Assembly: GCA_004335835.1 (NCBI GenBank)
Contig: RWJK01001015.1
Span: 26,214 to 54,881 of the forward strand
Origin: Scenedesmus sp. ARA3
Taxonomy: Eukaryota > Chlorophyta > Chlorophyceae > Sphaeropleales > Scenedesmaceae
Direction: 5' to 3'
DNA: 28,668 nucleotides
Shown piece after piece: positions 19,567 to 28,331 of the stretch (positions are counted from its first letter, which is position 1; every line of letters begins with the position of its first letter). The notes beneath the pieces are model-generated. The model ran no database searches. It had not been told where the DNA came from and worked only from the letters and a program-made list of their open reading frames with translations. The position numbers and the translations under genes are program-made.

Positions 19567-20188
19567 ACGCGGTCAAACATCCGGTCAAAATCCGGTCAAA
19601 CATCTGGTCAAACATTTGGTCAAACATGGTGTGAGCTGCGTCGATCTCTGATTGAGAGGGTTTGACTAAGGTTTGACCGGGGTGTGGCTGGCTATAGCTA
19701 GCTAGCTGGCGTGTGTCTGATGCAGAGGGTGAATGAGTGCAGCAAAGGCCATTGCTTATGCTGTGTGTCATGCAGCGGTGGAGCGTCGCTTGATGCTGCT
19801 GCTTGTGTATTGCTTGTTGTGCATCTGCCTTGGCTTAGCCCATGCGTGCGCTTCCTAGGGCGCAAATTTATGCGGGATGTGCTGCTGCTGCCTGGGTGTC
19901 CTTCTTTTCTTGGTTGTTGATGCGAGTGTGGTTTTGGGTGTAGGGCAGGTTGAGCTGTTTGCTTACCAGAACTCGAGCTGGAGGGTGTGTCTGAGTGTGG
20001 TCTGTCGCTGCTGCTGTCTTAGCAGCAGTGCTGCTGATTTGGCAGCACATGAAATCGAGCTTGCAGGAAGATGTTGACTGTCAGGAGCGGGATTCATGCG
20101 CTCCTGCAGCAGTGTCACTGACACAGCGTGCTATTGCAAGCGTGTTCAGGAGTGTGCATCATGCGCGCACAGCGTTTGCAGGCTGTAA
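19567..20188 (+). terminator. Putative TypA 3' UTR ending near TGTAA (20184-20188)
   Basis: The first TGTAA after the TypA stop is at 20184-20188, within GGCTGTAACG. A second is at 20528-20532 inside a dispersed repeat. No gene is visible in this stretch. Short open frames with CTG runs are not convincing. Confidence 0.4.
19570..19628 (+). repeat. Five 11-12 bp repeats at the start of the TypA 3' UTR
   Basis: The unit (C/T)GGTCAAACAT(C/T) occurs five times, beginning four bases after the stop. A reverse complement of the core, GTTTGACCGG, lies at 19671-19680, so the transcript could form a stem. Confidence 0.85.
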
Positions 20189-21039
20189 CGAGACAGGCTG
20201 GCATTTGCAGCGGCGACGCTGCTGACTTCTGTGGAGCTCAACAGGAGCATGTCACGACCTTCTAAAACAGGGGTAGGAGCCTTCCACCAGATGAATCCTT
20301 CCTCCTAACAGCTCAAAGCTATTACCATTGTGATGAAAAGCGTGCTCATGCTCCAGCTGCCTCTTCGTCTGCATAGCGCCCTCTGCAGACTGCAGTGCTG
20401 GTTATGGTGCAAGTGACTGTGCACAAGTAGGAGGAGCAGCAGCACCAGAATATCTGAAGTTGAAGTAGCCATGATGGCCTGGGGGGCCCATCTCGCTATG
20501 TGAGTACGCATTATGCCGCATTGTGCTTGTAATGTTTGCCTGCATGCACGTTATAACTCTTTATACATTTGCAGTGCTGCAGTGTTGCACGTGCCACGGG
20601 GCCTGCGCTACGCAGCACGTGGCAAAGCAGGGCCGGCCAGTCAAGATGCTTGCACATATCAGTTGTCAAGATTGGCGGAGCACTGGACCTGTCGCTGCGG
20701 CATAGGCACAGCAGCAGACAGGCCTCAGGAACGAGTGACACGGGGTGTTACTTGACCACGACTAGTGCTGGCCGCTGCAGGCTCTACAGACTCAGCGTAC
20801 GCTTTTTATTTCTTGTCTGACGTTTTGCAGATCTGTACGCCGTGTGCTGGCAGCCGTGAACTAATCCTGCCTGTCACTCTCACTTCCCGACCTGAAGTAC
20901 CGCCCAATATCTCCGAATGCCCAAACAGCCACTGTTGAAAAGTTTTATACGCAAAACCAAATGTACTGGTGGTCGCGGTGCCTGAACGGTTGATATGTCT
21001 GCTTGGGCTGATACAAGACCTGCTGCTCACTGTTGCAGC
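20189..21039 (+). other. Intergenic region upstream of the binding-protein gene
   Basis: It contains a dispersed repeat at 20427-20534 and otherwise no supported gene. The open frames at 20305-20511 (minus) and 20513-20755 (plus) overlap this repeat and resemble no known protein. The promoter and 5' UTR of the next gene should lie at the right end, with no clear core element. Confidence 0.5.
20427..20534 (+). repeat. Dispersed repeat, copy A
   Basis: This roughly 108-bp element matches 26465-26575 in the same orientation with few differences. The shared core includes CTGAAGTTGAAG and CCATGATGGCCTGGGG. It ends at GCATTGTGCTTGTAATG, which holds a TGTAA motif. Confidence 0.85.
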
Positions 21040-21426
21040 ATGTGGCGAAGCCGTGCCTGGGCGTACGTCGTAGTTCTGCTGTTACTAGGAGAGGGAACTA
21101 GCAAAGTATCTGCGGCAGCGGACACAGCAGGATGGGGTGAGACGCTTGGTGTGCAGAGATGCATGCAACACACCTGCTGCAGCAGCTGCAGCAGCTGTAG
21201 CAGCGCCTGCACCTGACAGCCTTGTGTGGAAACTCCTCTGTGTGTGCGAAACCATATGCATGATAGCAGCAATATGGCAGCTTAGTACAAGCCTGAGCAT
21301 AGTGCATGACTTCAATGCTGGCCCGCGCCTGGTGGTGCGTCTCACAAACAACACCAGCCTGGCAGGGCCACCTTGGAAGCCGCAGGGAGAGGCCAGGCGG
21401 GCAGGAGATCTGCAGCAGCAGCAGAA

Positions 21427-21472
<46 letters not shown>

Positions 21473-21978
21473 GTCATGCTCACCCACAAATCAACAGCGC
21501 TGTGTTTGCTGCTGTCAGGGCAGATCTGGGTACACGTGTCAGCTATGCCACTCTGCAAACCACGCTTGCCTTGCTGCTGCTGCTGCTGCTGCTGCTGTTG
21601 CTGCTGCTGTTTTATCTTCTTCTTGCTGCTGCTCTGCTGAACAGGCATCTTCAGTCAACCAGCCAGCAGTAGCAGCAGCAGCGCTGGCAGCAGCACCGTC
21701 ACAACCACCACCACCACAAAGACTGTCGCCCGCACCACCCGCATCTACCCCATTCAAGCAGCACTAGTCATTCCAGCAGCCTCCCTGCCAGTGACAATAT
21801 CAGCAGCAGATGCAGCAGCACCTGCTCCCACAGCATCAGTAGATGCTGAGTCTAATATGCCAGTCAGCTATGGTGAAAAGCTGCCAGGTCAGCAGCAGCC
21901 CAAGAAGACATATGACCTGCCGCCGCTGCCAACCCCTGAGCCGAATCCATCAGACGCTAGCTACGCCCTGCCAGCGGT

Positions 21979-22009
<31 letters not shown>

Positions 22010-22430
22010 GGCTCTGCCTCCTCGGCTGCCGCACCCGCGAACAGCAGCCGGTCAGCCACGACGCTGTCTGTTGTAACCGTTACAACCTCGCAGCCTGTGA
22101 CAGTGAAGATCTCCCCTGCTAAGACGCCTGGCATGGCCCCGCTGACTGAAGTGAATGTGGCAGGGCAGCCGCCAAGGGTGGTCAGCGGTGGTCCATCAGG
22201 CAGCCACACTGGTGCAGCAGGTGCGTAGCTGCAAGACTGAAGCTGCTTAGGTTTGTACTTGGTGTGTGGTGTCTAGTGCCTCAGGTATCCAGCATATTAT
22301 CGTGCCAATGGTTGCTTCCTTGAGCTGCTGCTATGACAGGCCAAGCTTATTGAGCTGCATTCTGTCTGTTATAGGAAGCCTGGCATGGCCCCGCTGACTG
22401 AGGTGACCAACAATTACTGATACTGCTGCT

Positions 22431-22468
<38 letters not shown>

Positions 22469-22585
22469 AAGTTAATGTGGCTGGGCAGCCACCAAGTGTG
22501 GTCAATGGAGGTGCAGCAGCACCCAGTCAAACTAGCACAGCAGGTGCACAGGGCACCAGCAGCATTGCCAGCGGCAGTAACAGCA

Positions 22586-22626
<41 letters not shown>

Positions 22627-25600
22627 GGCGGCCTTGGGCCTGTCATCATCCTCTCCTCCCCTGCTGCTGCACCCCCTGGCACCCCCACCCCCAGCAGCAC
22701 CACCTCCAGCAACACTTCCGCCAGCAGCAGCAGCAGCAGCATTAACAAACCCAGCAGCTCCACTAACACCTCCAGCAGCGCTCAGTCTTGGCTATTCACG
22801 CAGCCAGGTGCCACCCGCAGTATCAAAATTGGCTGTGCATTGCCCTTTGAGGGTAGCCAAGCCCTACTAGGCCAAGCTGTGCTAGTGGGGCTCAAAATGG
22901 CAGTGACGGATTTTGCTCCCAAAGCCCTGCCTGGAGTGAATGTGAACCTGACATGTGTGGACAGCAGGTGCAAGGACATTCCGGCTTTCAATGCGATGAA
23001 TCGGCTGGCGGATGAGCAAGCAGGTAGGAAGGGGCAGAAGAAGAGGTGCTGTTGCTGTTATCTTGCTGCTGCTGCTGATTCGGCGGCTGACACTACAGTG
23101 TTTGGTGGGCGAGCGAGCAAGAACCAACCCAACATGGTTTCAGCGCTTCACACGCACCAAGTGCGGAGAAGTGGCAAGGCAGCAGTATGTGGCAGAGCCA
23201 GCCATACAGTACAGCATGCCCTCTATTGCGCAGCCACACTGCATGCAAATATCCCATCATCCATGTTGCTGCTGCTGCCGCCGATGCTTCGGCTGTTGCT
23301 GCTATTGCAATCGCTGCAGTTGGAGTGACCGTGAGGTGTGCTCCAGTCTGTTGCTGCTGCCGGCGTGGCCACAGAGCGCCAGGTGCACAGACACTTCACA
23401 CACCGTCTGTGGTCTGCTGCTGCTGCTGCCACTTCTGCAGTTGGTGTGATTGGGGAGGTCTGCTCCGGCGCGTCTGTTGCTGCTGCCGGCGTGGCCACTG
23501 AGCGACAGCTGCCCCTCATCAGCCCCGCCTCAACAAGCCCGTCACTGTCACGGCAGGACTACTTTGTACGCACGGTGAGCATGTCCTAGGGTTTTGTGTC
23601 TGTTTGTTACTGTATGGTACGTCCAGCGGCGGGTGCTTCTCATCAGCCCTGCCTCAACAAGCCCCTCGCCGCTACCAACACGATGCCGCAGCCAGCCTTG
23701 ATTTTGGCACGGTTCGGCACTGGGCCGCCCTGTTGCTCTCCCCTTGCCCCTGCAGATGCCGTCTGACCGCTACCAAGGCGTTGCCGCAGCCATCCTGATC
23801 TACAACGGCTCCTGCAATGTTTGCTGAGGCTCTAGCCTGCCGCACATTCACATTACCCTGCAGGCGCCGTCTGGCCGCTACCAGCGCGTGGCAGCGGCCA
23901 ACCTTGCTTTTACCTGAAATGCAGCCGGAACAATGCATGCTACAGAATATCAGCGTACATGCCAAATGTAACGTCGTCTGCCGTCCGCGCCGGTCTGATC
24001 ACTGCCTGCAGGTGCCGTCTGACCGCTACCAAGGCGTGGCAGCAGCCAACTTGGTGTATGGGAACGGCTCCCGCAACGTGGGCCTGGTGTACGAGGATGC
24101 TGCGTATGGCTATGGCCTGGCCTTCAACTTCATTGCAGGCTTCACAAAAGGTGCGAGATCGGGGTGATTTTGCTGAACCCTGATGCCTGAACCCCTGAAA
24201 ACCCTGCTCAATAATACACACGGCAGATGGCTTTGGGCCGGCATCACACTTTATGAGGGGGATCACAGCCTGTAGGGTATTTATCAGCGGCAGCAGGCAA
24301 AGTTTGCCGTACCTGCATTGATGATTAGCCGTGCGTCGTGAATCCTCTTGTAACCTGCTCATTTTTACTCACCATGCAGGCTGCTTCTACTGCCATAGCC
24401 TTGTGATACTTGCTGCAGCTGGCAGCAGTGTGCCGGTTGAGGACCGGTTTAAGGCCAAGCAACAGGATTAGTGTCACAGCTGTCGACCACGCTGCTGCTG
24501 CTGCTGCTGCTGCTGCCGACACTGCTGTTTGTATACACTGCAAGCAGCTGGCGGCAGTGTGCCGGTGGTCTACAAGTTCAAGCCTGACCAGGGCAACGCC
24601 ACAGCAGCGGTCGCGCAGCTGCTGCAGGGCAAGGCAGCAGCCAAGAACCCTGTTGATGCCGTGTTCATCTCCACAACAGACCTGGACTTTGTAGCTGGTG
24701 GGTGGTTGGTGTTGTGCCTGCATGCACACTTTCATGCGACATGCATGCATGCGTGACTGGCATGCTTGTTGGGCACCTTTCCTTGGAGGCAAGTCTGTAG
24801 GTGATGCTTACAGTGTGTACAGCTGTAGGCTTTTGACACGGCCCAAGCTGGCGTGACACCGCATGTTAACATGATTCGACGGGAAAACAGCTTGCAATAT
24901 TCAACACTCAACTCCCTTCTCTTGTGTCCTGCACTCACACCTGCAAGTGGTGCTCACTGCTGCTGCATTGCAGACTTGTTGAAAGCAGCCGCAGCAGCAC
25001 AGCTTGATCTGCCCCTGTTTGGCGGAGACGCCCTGGCAGATGTAACACTTTCTAACAGTGTTACTAACACCCCAGGCGCCAGCCAACTCGCGCGGCTCAC
25101 CGCCACGGCCCCAAACCCTGGAGACAAGAGTTTTGTGGAGCTTTTTAACACTTTTGATGGCGGCAAGACACCTTTCAATGGCTTTGCAGCTAGCGCGTAT
25201 GATGCCATGGTTGCGCTGCTGCAAGCATTGAAAGCGGCTGGGCCACCCTACAAAGGGGAGGCTGTGCTGCGGCAGATACTGCAGCAGAAGTTTGAAGGTG
25301 GGTGGGGCTTGATGAAACTTTGATGGGGTTTCGTGATCTAGGGAATCACTAGGTCTGCAGCAGTTCATACGCAGCAACTGGCTGGTCCGCCCGCCCTGTA
25401 AAAGTGAGACTGTGCTGCAGCAGCTGCTGAGGCAGAGATTTGGGTGGGTGATGCTTCGCCTCAGTTCTGTAGGTTTCTTCTGTTGTTGTATGGCTTGCAT
25501 CTCAGCACCTAGTTTTAAAGGGATTTCTGTCAATCTTTCTGTATGCTGCAGGTGTGTCGGGCCCTGTTGAGTTTGACTCCAACGGGGACCTGCTCCCCAG

Positions 25601-25799
25601 CAGCAAGGCATATGCCTACCTGCGTTTCACGCCACAGGGCGGCCTGCAGCTGCAGGGCCTCATCAGCCAGCCCAGCAGCAGCAGCAACAGCAGCGGCAGC
25701 AGCAGCAGCAGCAGCAGCAGCAGCGGCAGCAGCAGCAGCAGCGGTTCACCCAGGCGATCGCTGCGTGTTGTTGACAGCGACTTTTTTGTGCGTCATTGA
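21040..25799 (+). CDS. Secreted type I periplasmic-binding-protein-like receptor domain protein
   Basis: Exons are 21040-21136, 21645-22220, 22469-23023, 23441-23574, 24012-24150, 24548-24697, 24974-25297 and 25552-25799. They join in phase to 2223 nt, 740 residues plus TGA. The N-terminus MWRSRAWAYVVVLLLLGEGT is a signal peptide; an in-frame ATG at 20995 would add 15 residues and spoil it. A Thr/Ser/Gln-rich linker follows (to about residue 345). The binding domain is IKIGCALPFEG, GVNVNLTCVDSRCKD, VGVIGEVCSGASVAAAGVAT, LPLISPASTSPSLS, DYFVRTVPSDRYQGVAAANL, VGLVYEDAAYGYGLAFNF, PVDAVFISTTDLDFV and FNGFAASAYDAMVALLQALK. This order is typical of Leu/Ile/Val-binding proteins and ANF-type receptor domains, which bind amino acids or other small ligands. 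A Ser-rich tail ends the protein. There is no visible transmembrane helix, kinase or cyclase domain, so it is probably secreted or cell-wall associated. The ligand is unknown. Confidence 0.85.
21137..21644 (+). other. Intron 1 with facing CAG and CTG tracts
   Basis: The donor is GTGAGA and the acceptor is GAACAG. A CAG-rich tract at 21413-21470 and a CTG tract at 21571-21610 are complementary and could fold into a long stem. One frame is open across most of the intron (LVWKLLCVCETICMIAAIWQ), so part could be coding in another isoform, but the phase of the spliced model is better. Confidence 0.55.
22374..22406 (+). pseudogene. Ghost of binding-protein exon 2, split from exon 3 by a CTG-rich insert
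   Basis: It repeats PGMAPLTEV from exon 2 (22126-22152). The continuation of the same ancestral segment (EVNVAGQPP) resumes at 22469 as the start of exon 3. Between them is a 66-bp GT-AG segment made largely of CTG. Confidence 0.85.
22403..22468 (+). other. 66-bp GT-AG, CTG-rich insert (intron-like)
   Basis: It begins GTGACC and ends (CTG)n CCAG. It interrupts, in the second copy, a sequence that is continuous in the first copy within exon 2 (22141-22170). Its AG is the acceptor of exon 3. Confidence 0.75.
23320..23382 (+). pseudogene. 5' ghost of binding-protein exon 4
   Basis: It follows CTGCAG and matches the start of exon 4 (VGVIGEVCSG... VAAAGVATERQ) with a small deletion that breaks frame. 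It ends near CGCCAG followed by GTGCAC. Confidence 0.85.
23635..23693 (+). pseudogene. Chimeric ghost joining pieces of exons 4 and 5
   Basis: Positions 23635-23667 copy the LLISPASTSP part of exon 4. They run directly into 23668-23693, which copies the RYQ..AAA part of exon 5. The end of exon 4 and the intron are missing at the join, so this looks like a duplication with an internal deletion rather than a spliced retrocopy. Confidence 0.7.
23756..23822 (+). pseudogene. 5' ghost 1 of binding-protein exon 5
   Basis: It follows CTGCAG and reads MPSDRYQGVAAAILIYNGSC then reaches a TGA. The full exon reads VPSDRYQGVAAANLVYGNGS. Confidence 0.92.
23864..23910 (+). pseudogene. 5' ghost 2 of binding-protein exon 5
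   Basis: It follows CTGCAG and reads APSGRYQRVAAANLAF before diverging. Confidence 0.88.
24419..24457 (+). pseudogene. 5' ghost of binding-protein exon 6
   Basis: It follows CTGCAG and matches the exon start (AG.SVPV), then drifts (GTTGAGGACCGG against GTGGTCTACAAG). Confidence 0.75.
25391..25445 (+). pseudogene. Decayed 3' ghost of binding-protein exon 7
   Basis: It matches the exon end PPYKGEAVLRQILQQKFEG at nucleotide level (GAGACTGTGCTGCAGCAG). The donor context GTGGGTG is preserved and scattered changes are present. Confidence 0.75.
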
Positions 25800-26242
25800 T
25801 GCGCAGTTTCTTTCTATTTTTAAAATCAAGTGATGCAAAGTGAGAATTTCATTGGTTTTCAAACAGGAGCTGCGCTGGTTCCATCACATCTTGTGAGGCA
25901 GCAATGTGATGTGCTACATACATGCACAGCAGCTGCTGCATCAGCGATGCTGCAGCTGGGCTGCGGAGGCCTATCTCACATTCTCATACTGTGGAGTTAA
26001 ATATGTCCATCTGTAATTTCAGTAACATCCGCTGCCGCGTGACATTTTCCGTGTGCGCAGTTGATGAAATGCGCATTGACAAGCATATTTGCCAATGGAA
26101 TGACCACCTGTGGCTATGGTGGCAACTGGTGCTGACGGGGATGAGGGAGTTATGTGACATGGCTCAGGCAGTTGGGATCTTTCAGATTCATTTTAGGTTT
26201 GGAACCTATAAAGTCAGACTGAAATAGAATTGCAACAAAGCC
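25800..26242 (+). other. 3' flank of the binding-protein gene
   Basis: The 3' UTR probably ends near the TGTAA at 26012-26016. No gene is seen. This is the space between two convergent genes. Confidence 0.45.
26012..26016 (+). terminator. TGTAA poly(A) signal of the binding-protein gene
   Basis: It is the first TGTAA after the stop at 25799 (context CTGTAATTTC). Confidence 0.4.
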
Positions 26243-26247
26243 TTACA
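26243..26247 (-). terminator. TGTAA poly(A) signal of the minus-strand gene
   Basis: On the minus strand this is the first TGTAA after the stop at 26989, about 740 bases downstream. It faces the signal at 26012. Confidence 0.3.
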
Positions 26248-26273
26248 GTACATGATGATTGTTGTCGCCGGGC

Positions 26274-26648
26274 GCCGCCACAAACCACACCTGTAGACGC
26301 TCCCCATGCGCAAAATGAACCTTTCACTGCATTATCGCTTCGTTTGGCCGACCTGTACACTACACATGTATCCATATAATTTCTGCACAATCAGGGCCAG
26401 GAGCAGCGGTTCAAGCGTCACACCAGTGCCGCCTGGGTTTTAATTGCAGGTAATACTAGAACCAGTAGAAGGAGCAGCAGCACTAGAGTCTGAAGTTGAA
26501 GCAGCCATGATGGCCTGGGGAGCCTTCTAGCTATGTGAGTATGCATGATGTTGCATTGTGCTTGTGCTTGTAATGAATGCAACCGGCAACTTTCTTTATA
26601 TGGCACCACCACAAAACAGACCTGGAGACGCTCCCCATCCCCAAAACT
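26274..26648 (+). repeat. Degenerate 43-bp direct repeat
   Basis: Positions 26274-26315 and 26606-26648 share CC.CCACAAA and GAGACGCTCCCCAT-type blocks (ACCTG.AGACGCTCCCCAT). The intervening DNA holds dispersed repeat copy B. Confidence 0.7.
26465..26575 (+). repeat. Dispersed repeat, copy B
   Basis: It matches 20427-20534 in the same orientation, including GAAGTTGAAG, CCATGATGGCCTGGGG and the terminal TGTAATG. A CTTGTG unit is duplicated near the end in this copy. I see no terminal repeats or target-site duplications, so the class is unknown. Confidence 0.85.
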
Positions 26649-26667
26649 GCTACAGCTGCTACACATT

Positions 26668-26770
26668 GTACAGCTTCTCTCTGGTGAGGGGCCTGATTTC
26701 TGTCATCTCCTGCTGGCTCCACGCCTGGCCACCTTGCCCAGCCCAAAACCTCCAGGTCAGCAGCAGCATG
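26668..26770 (-). pseudogene. 3' ghost 2 of the minus-strand last exon (frameshifted)
   Basis: It reads AADLEVLGW, loses frame, and resumes as SQQEMTEIRPLTREKL in another frame. It is the copy farthest from the real exon. Confidence 0.85.
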
Positions 26771-26828
26771 GCTGCTGCTGCTGCTGCTGCTGCTGCCACT
26801 GCTGCTGCTGCTGCTGCTGCTGTACAGT

Positions 26829-26935
26829 TCACAGCTTCTCCCCAATGAGGCGGCCGATGGCAGCCATCTCATGTTGACTCAGTGCCTTGTCACCTTCCCA
26901 GCCCAGCACGTCCAAGTCAGCAGCAGCGTGGCGGC
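26829..26935 (-). pseudogene. 3' ghost 1 of the minus-strand last exon (intact)
   Basis: It reads AADLDVLGWEGDKALSQHEM then AAIGRLIGEKL and the same TGA. It differs from the real exon end at few residues. The unit, including the flanking triplet tract, repeats with a period of 160 bases (stops at 26989, 26829 and about 26669). Confidence 0.92.
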
Positions 26936-26938
26936 TGC

Positions 26939-26979
<41 letters not shown>

Positions 26980-26988
26980 TTGCACGCT

Positions 26989-28147
26989 TCACAGCTTCTC
27001 CCCAATCAGGCGGCCAATACTTGCCATCTCCTGCTGGCTCAGCGCCTTGTCACCTTCCCAGCCCAGCACGTCCAAGTCTGCAGCAGCGTGGCGGCTGCTG
27101 CTGGTGCCGTTGAGCGGCACACAGCCAAGCTGAATGACAAAGCGGTACCACACCTGCGGCATGAAATACGGTGCAGATGTTGTAAGCAACGTTATTGGGA
27201 CTGGGAATCACACTGGTGCCGAACTGCTGGTGCCATTGAGCGGAACAGCTTGTGCAGCCCGGCTGGATCACACAGTTGTATCACACCTGAAGCACAACAC
27301 ACGTAATGGGGAGTTAGCAGAGTTGTAACAGCACTTCAGTCGCTGGCACACCTGCTCAGGCTCGCTGCTGAGCTTCCTGCTGCTTCCCCTGCTACTTGGC
27401 GGCGTTAACATTCGCGGCCAGCAACTGGCAGGTGACCTGGGCTCCTATCGCCCGCTTAGTGTGCCGTCACAGCTACATCACTGCAAACAGTCGTCACCCC
27501 CAGCCCGGTGACATCACACAACACAGCACAATAGGTGCTGACAGCGCAGCACACAGCACGGCAAGGCGTGTTCAGCGCCACAAAGTTGAGAAAACAGCAC
27601 AACACACAGCCCAGAAGCACAGTTGATGTTGCGGACCAGAAACCAGCAGCATACAGCTGCAAGACAGCAAGCCATCGATTGCAGCAACTGCCTGACATAG
27701 TCGGGGCCGCACTACCTTGGTGCAGTCCATGTTGACAACGTCTCACAGCATGCAACGTCTCACAGCATGCACACCCTGGCATAAGATGCAGCCATCCGCC
27801 TGGTGAGGCCACTACTAGAGCAGCTAGGCCACGTGTGCAGCAGCAGCAGCAGCAGCAGCAGCAGCCAGCGCGCCACCCACCTCATCGGTGCTCAGGGTGG
27901 CCCCGGGCAGGAAGTGGCTGGTCAGCCCTGCAGCCAGGTCATCCAGCGTGGCATCAGTCAGCTGCTGCAGCTTCTGCAGCGCTGCAGCCTGGTTGTCGCG
28001 CTCCTGCGATCCTGCAGGAGTGAGGCTCATCTCCAGGCGCAGCTTGGCAGCGCAGTTAGCTAGTGTTAGTGCCGCCTGCGTGTCGCTCAGCAGGCGCCGC
28101 GCCAAGCGCAGTGCGCTGACAAAGTTGTCAGCTGCAGCCTGGATGCC
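26989..28147 (-). CDS. Unrecognised gene, last two exons seen (5' partial)
   Basis: I do not recognise this protein. The exon at 28147-27881 (89 codons, phase 0 both ends, acceptor CTGCAG, donor GAG then GTGGGT) encodes GIQAAADNFVSALRLARRLL, then an Ala/Leu/Asp-rich helical segment ending LPGATLSTDE. The last exon at 27153-26989 (acceptor CCGCAG) encodes VWYRFVIQLGCVPLNGTSSS then RHAAADLDVLGWEGDKALSQ and QEMASIGRLIGEKL with TGA. The two join in phase over a 727-base intron, but a small exon between them is not excluded; VTCQLLAANVNAAK near 27400-27440 is open but does not fit the phase. The gene continues beyond 28147 towards or past the window end. Ghost copies on both sides of the last exon support its identity as a real exon. 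Confidence 0.55.
27210..27286 (-). pseudogene. 5' ghost of the minus-strand last exon
   Basis: On the minus strand it follows TTCAG and matches VWYRFVIQLGCVPLNGTSSS, with a TGA replacing Trp and a later frameshift. It lies upstream of the real exon in transcription order. Confidence 0.88.
27737..27770 (+). repeat. 17-bp tandem repeat, two copies
   Basis: AACGTCTCACAGCATGC occurs twice in a row in the intron of the minus-strand gene. Confidence 0.85.
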
Positions 28148-28153
28148 CTGCAG

Positions 28154-28205
28154 GAGGGTATGCAGGTGCAAACACCAGGAGAGGGTATGCAGGTGCAAAC
28201 ACCAG
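28154..28205 (+). repeat. 27-bp tandem repeat beside a splice acceptor
   Basis: GAGGGTATGCAGGTGCAAAC plus ACCAG occurs at 28154-28178 and 28181-28205, immediately upstream of the minus-strand exon. Confidence 0.9.
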
Positions 28206-28331
28206 GACAGAACAAAGGCAATAGCAAAGCGCCAGCGTCAGTTCAGTCAGGCACCACATGAGTCACCGTTGCGCATCACACCGCACCAGGCACAAAAATA
28301 AGTCTATCACAGGTTAGTTTTTACTCACCAT

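Noticed and set aside
20305..20511. Small minus-strand gene with a leucine-rich, signal-like start ([15 protein letters not shown]).
   Set aside because: The leucines come from a triplet run inside the dispersed repeat. The other repeat copy shifts frame at the same place, so protein conservation is absent.
21137..21640. Coding exon over the open frame with LVWKLLCVCETICMIAAIWQ.
   Set aside because: It ends in Q and C runs, has no matching splice pair, and the 21136-to-21645 junction fits phase. It is kept only as a possibility in the intron entry.
216..27286. Ghost exons as processed retrocopies or a retroelement.
   Set aside because: The copies carry adjacent intron sequence and splice sites, stay next to their parent and keep its orientation. 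I saw no poly(A) tails or target-site duplications.
27395..27450. Small minus-strand exon VTCQLLAANVNAAK between the two exons of gene 4.
   Set aside because: It is open and protein-like, but its GT-AG choices do not match the phase of either neighbour.
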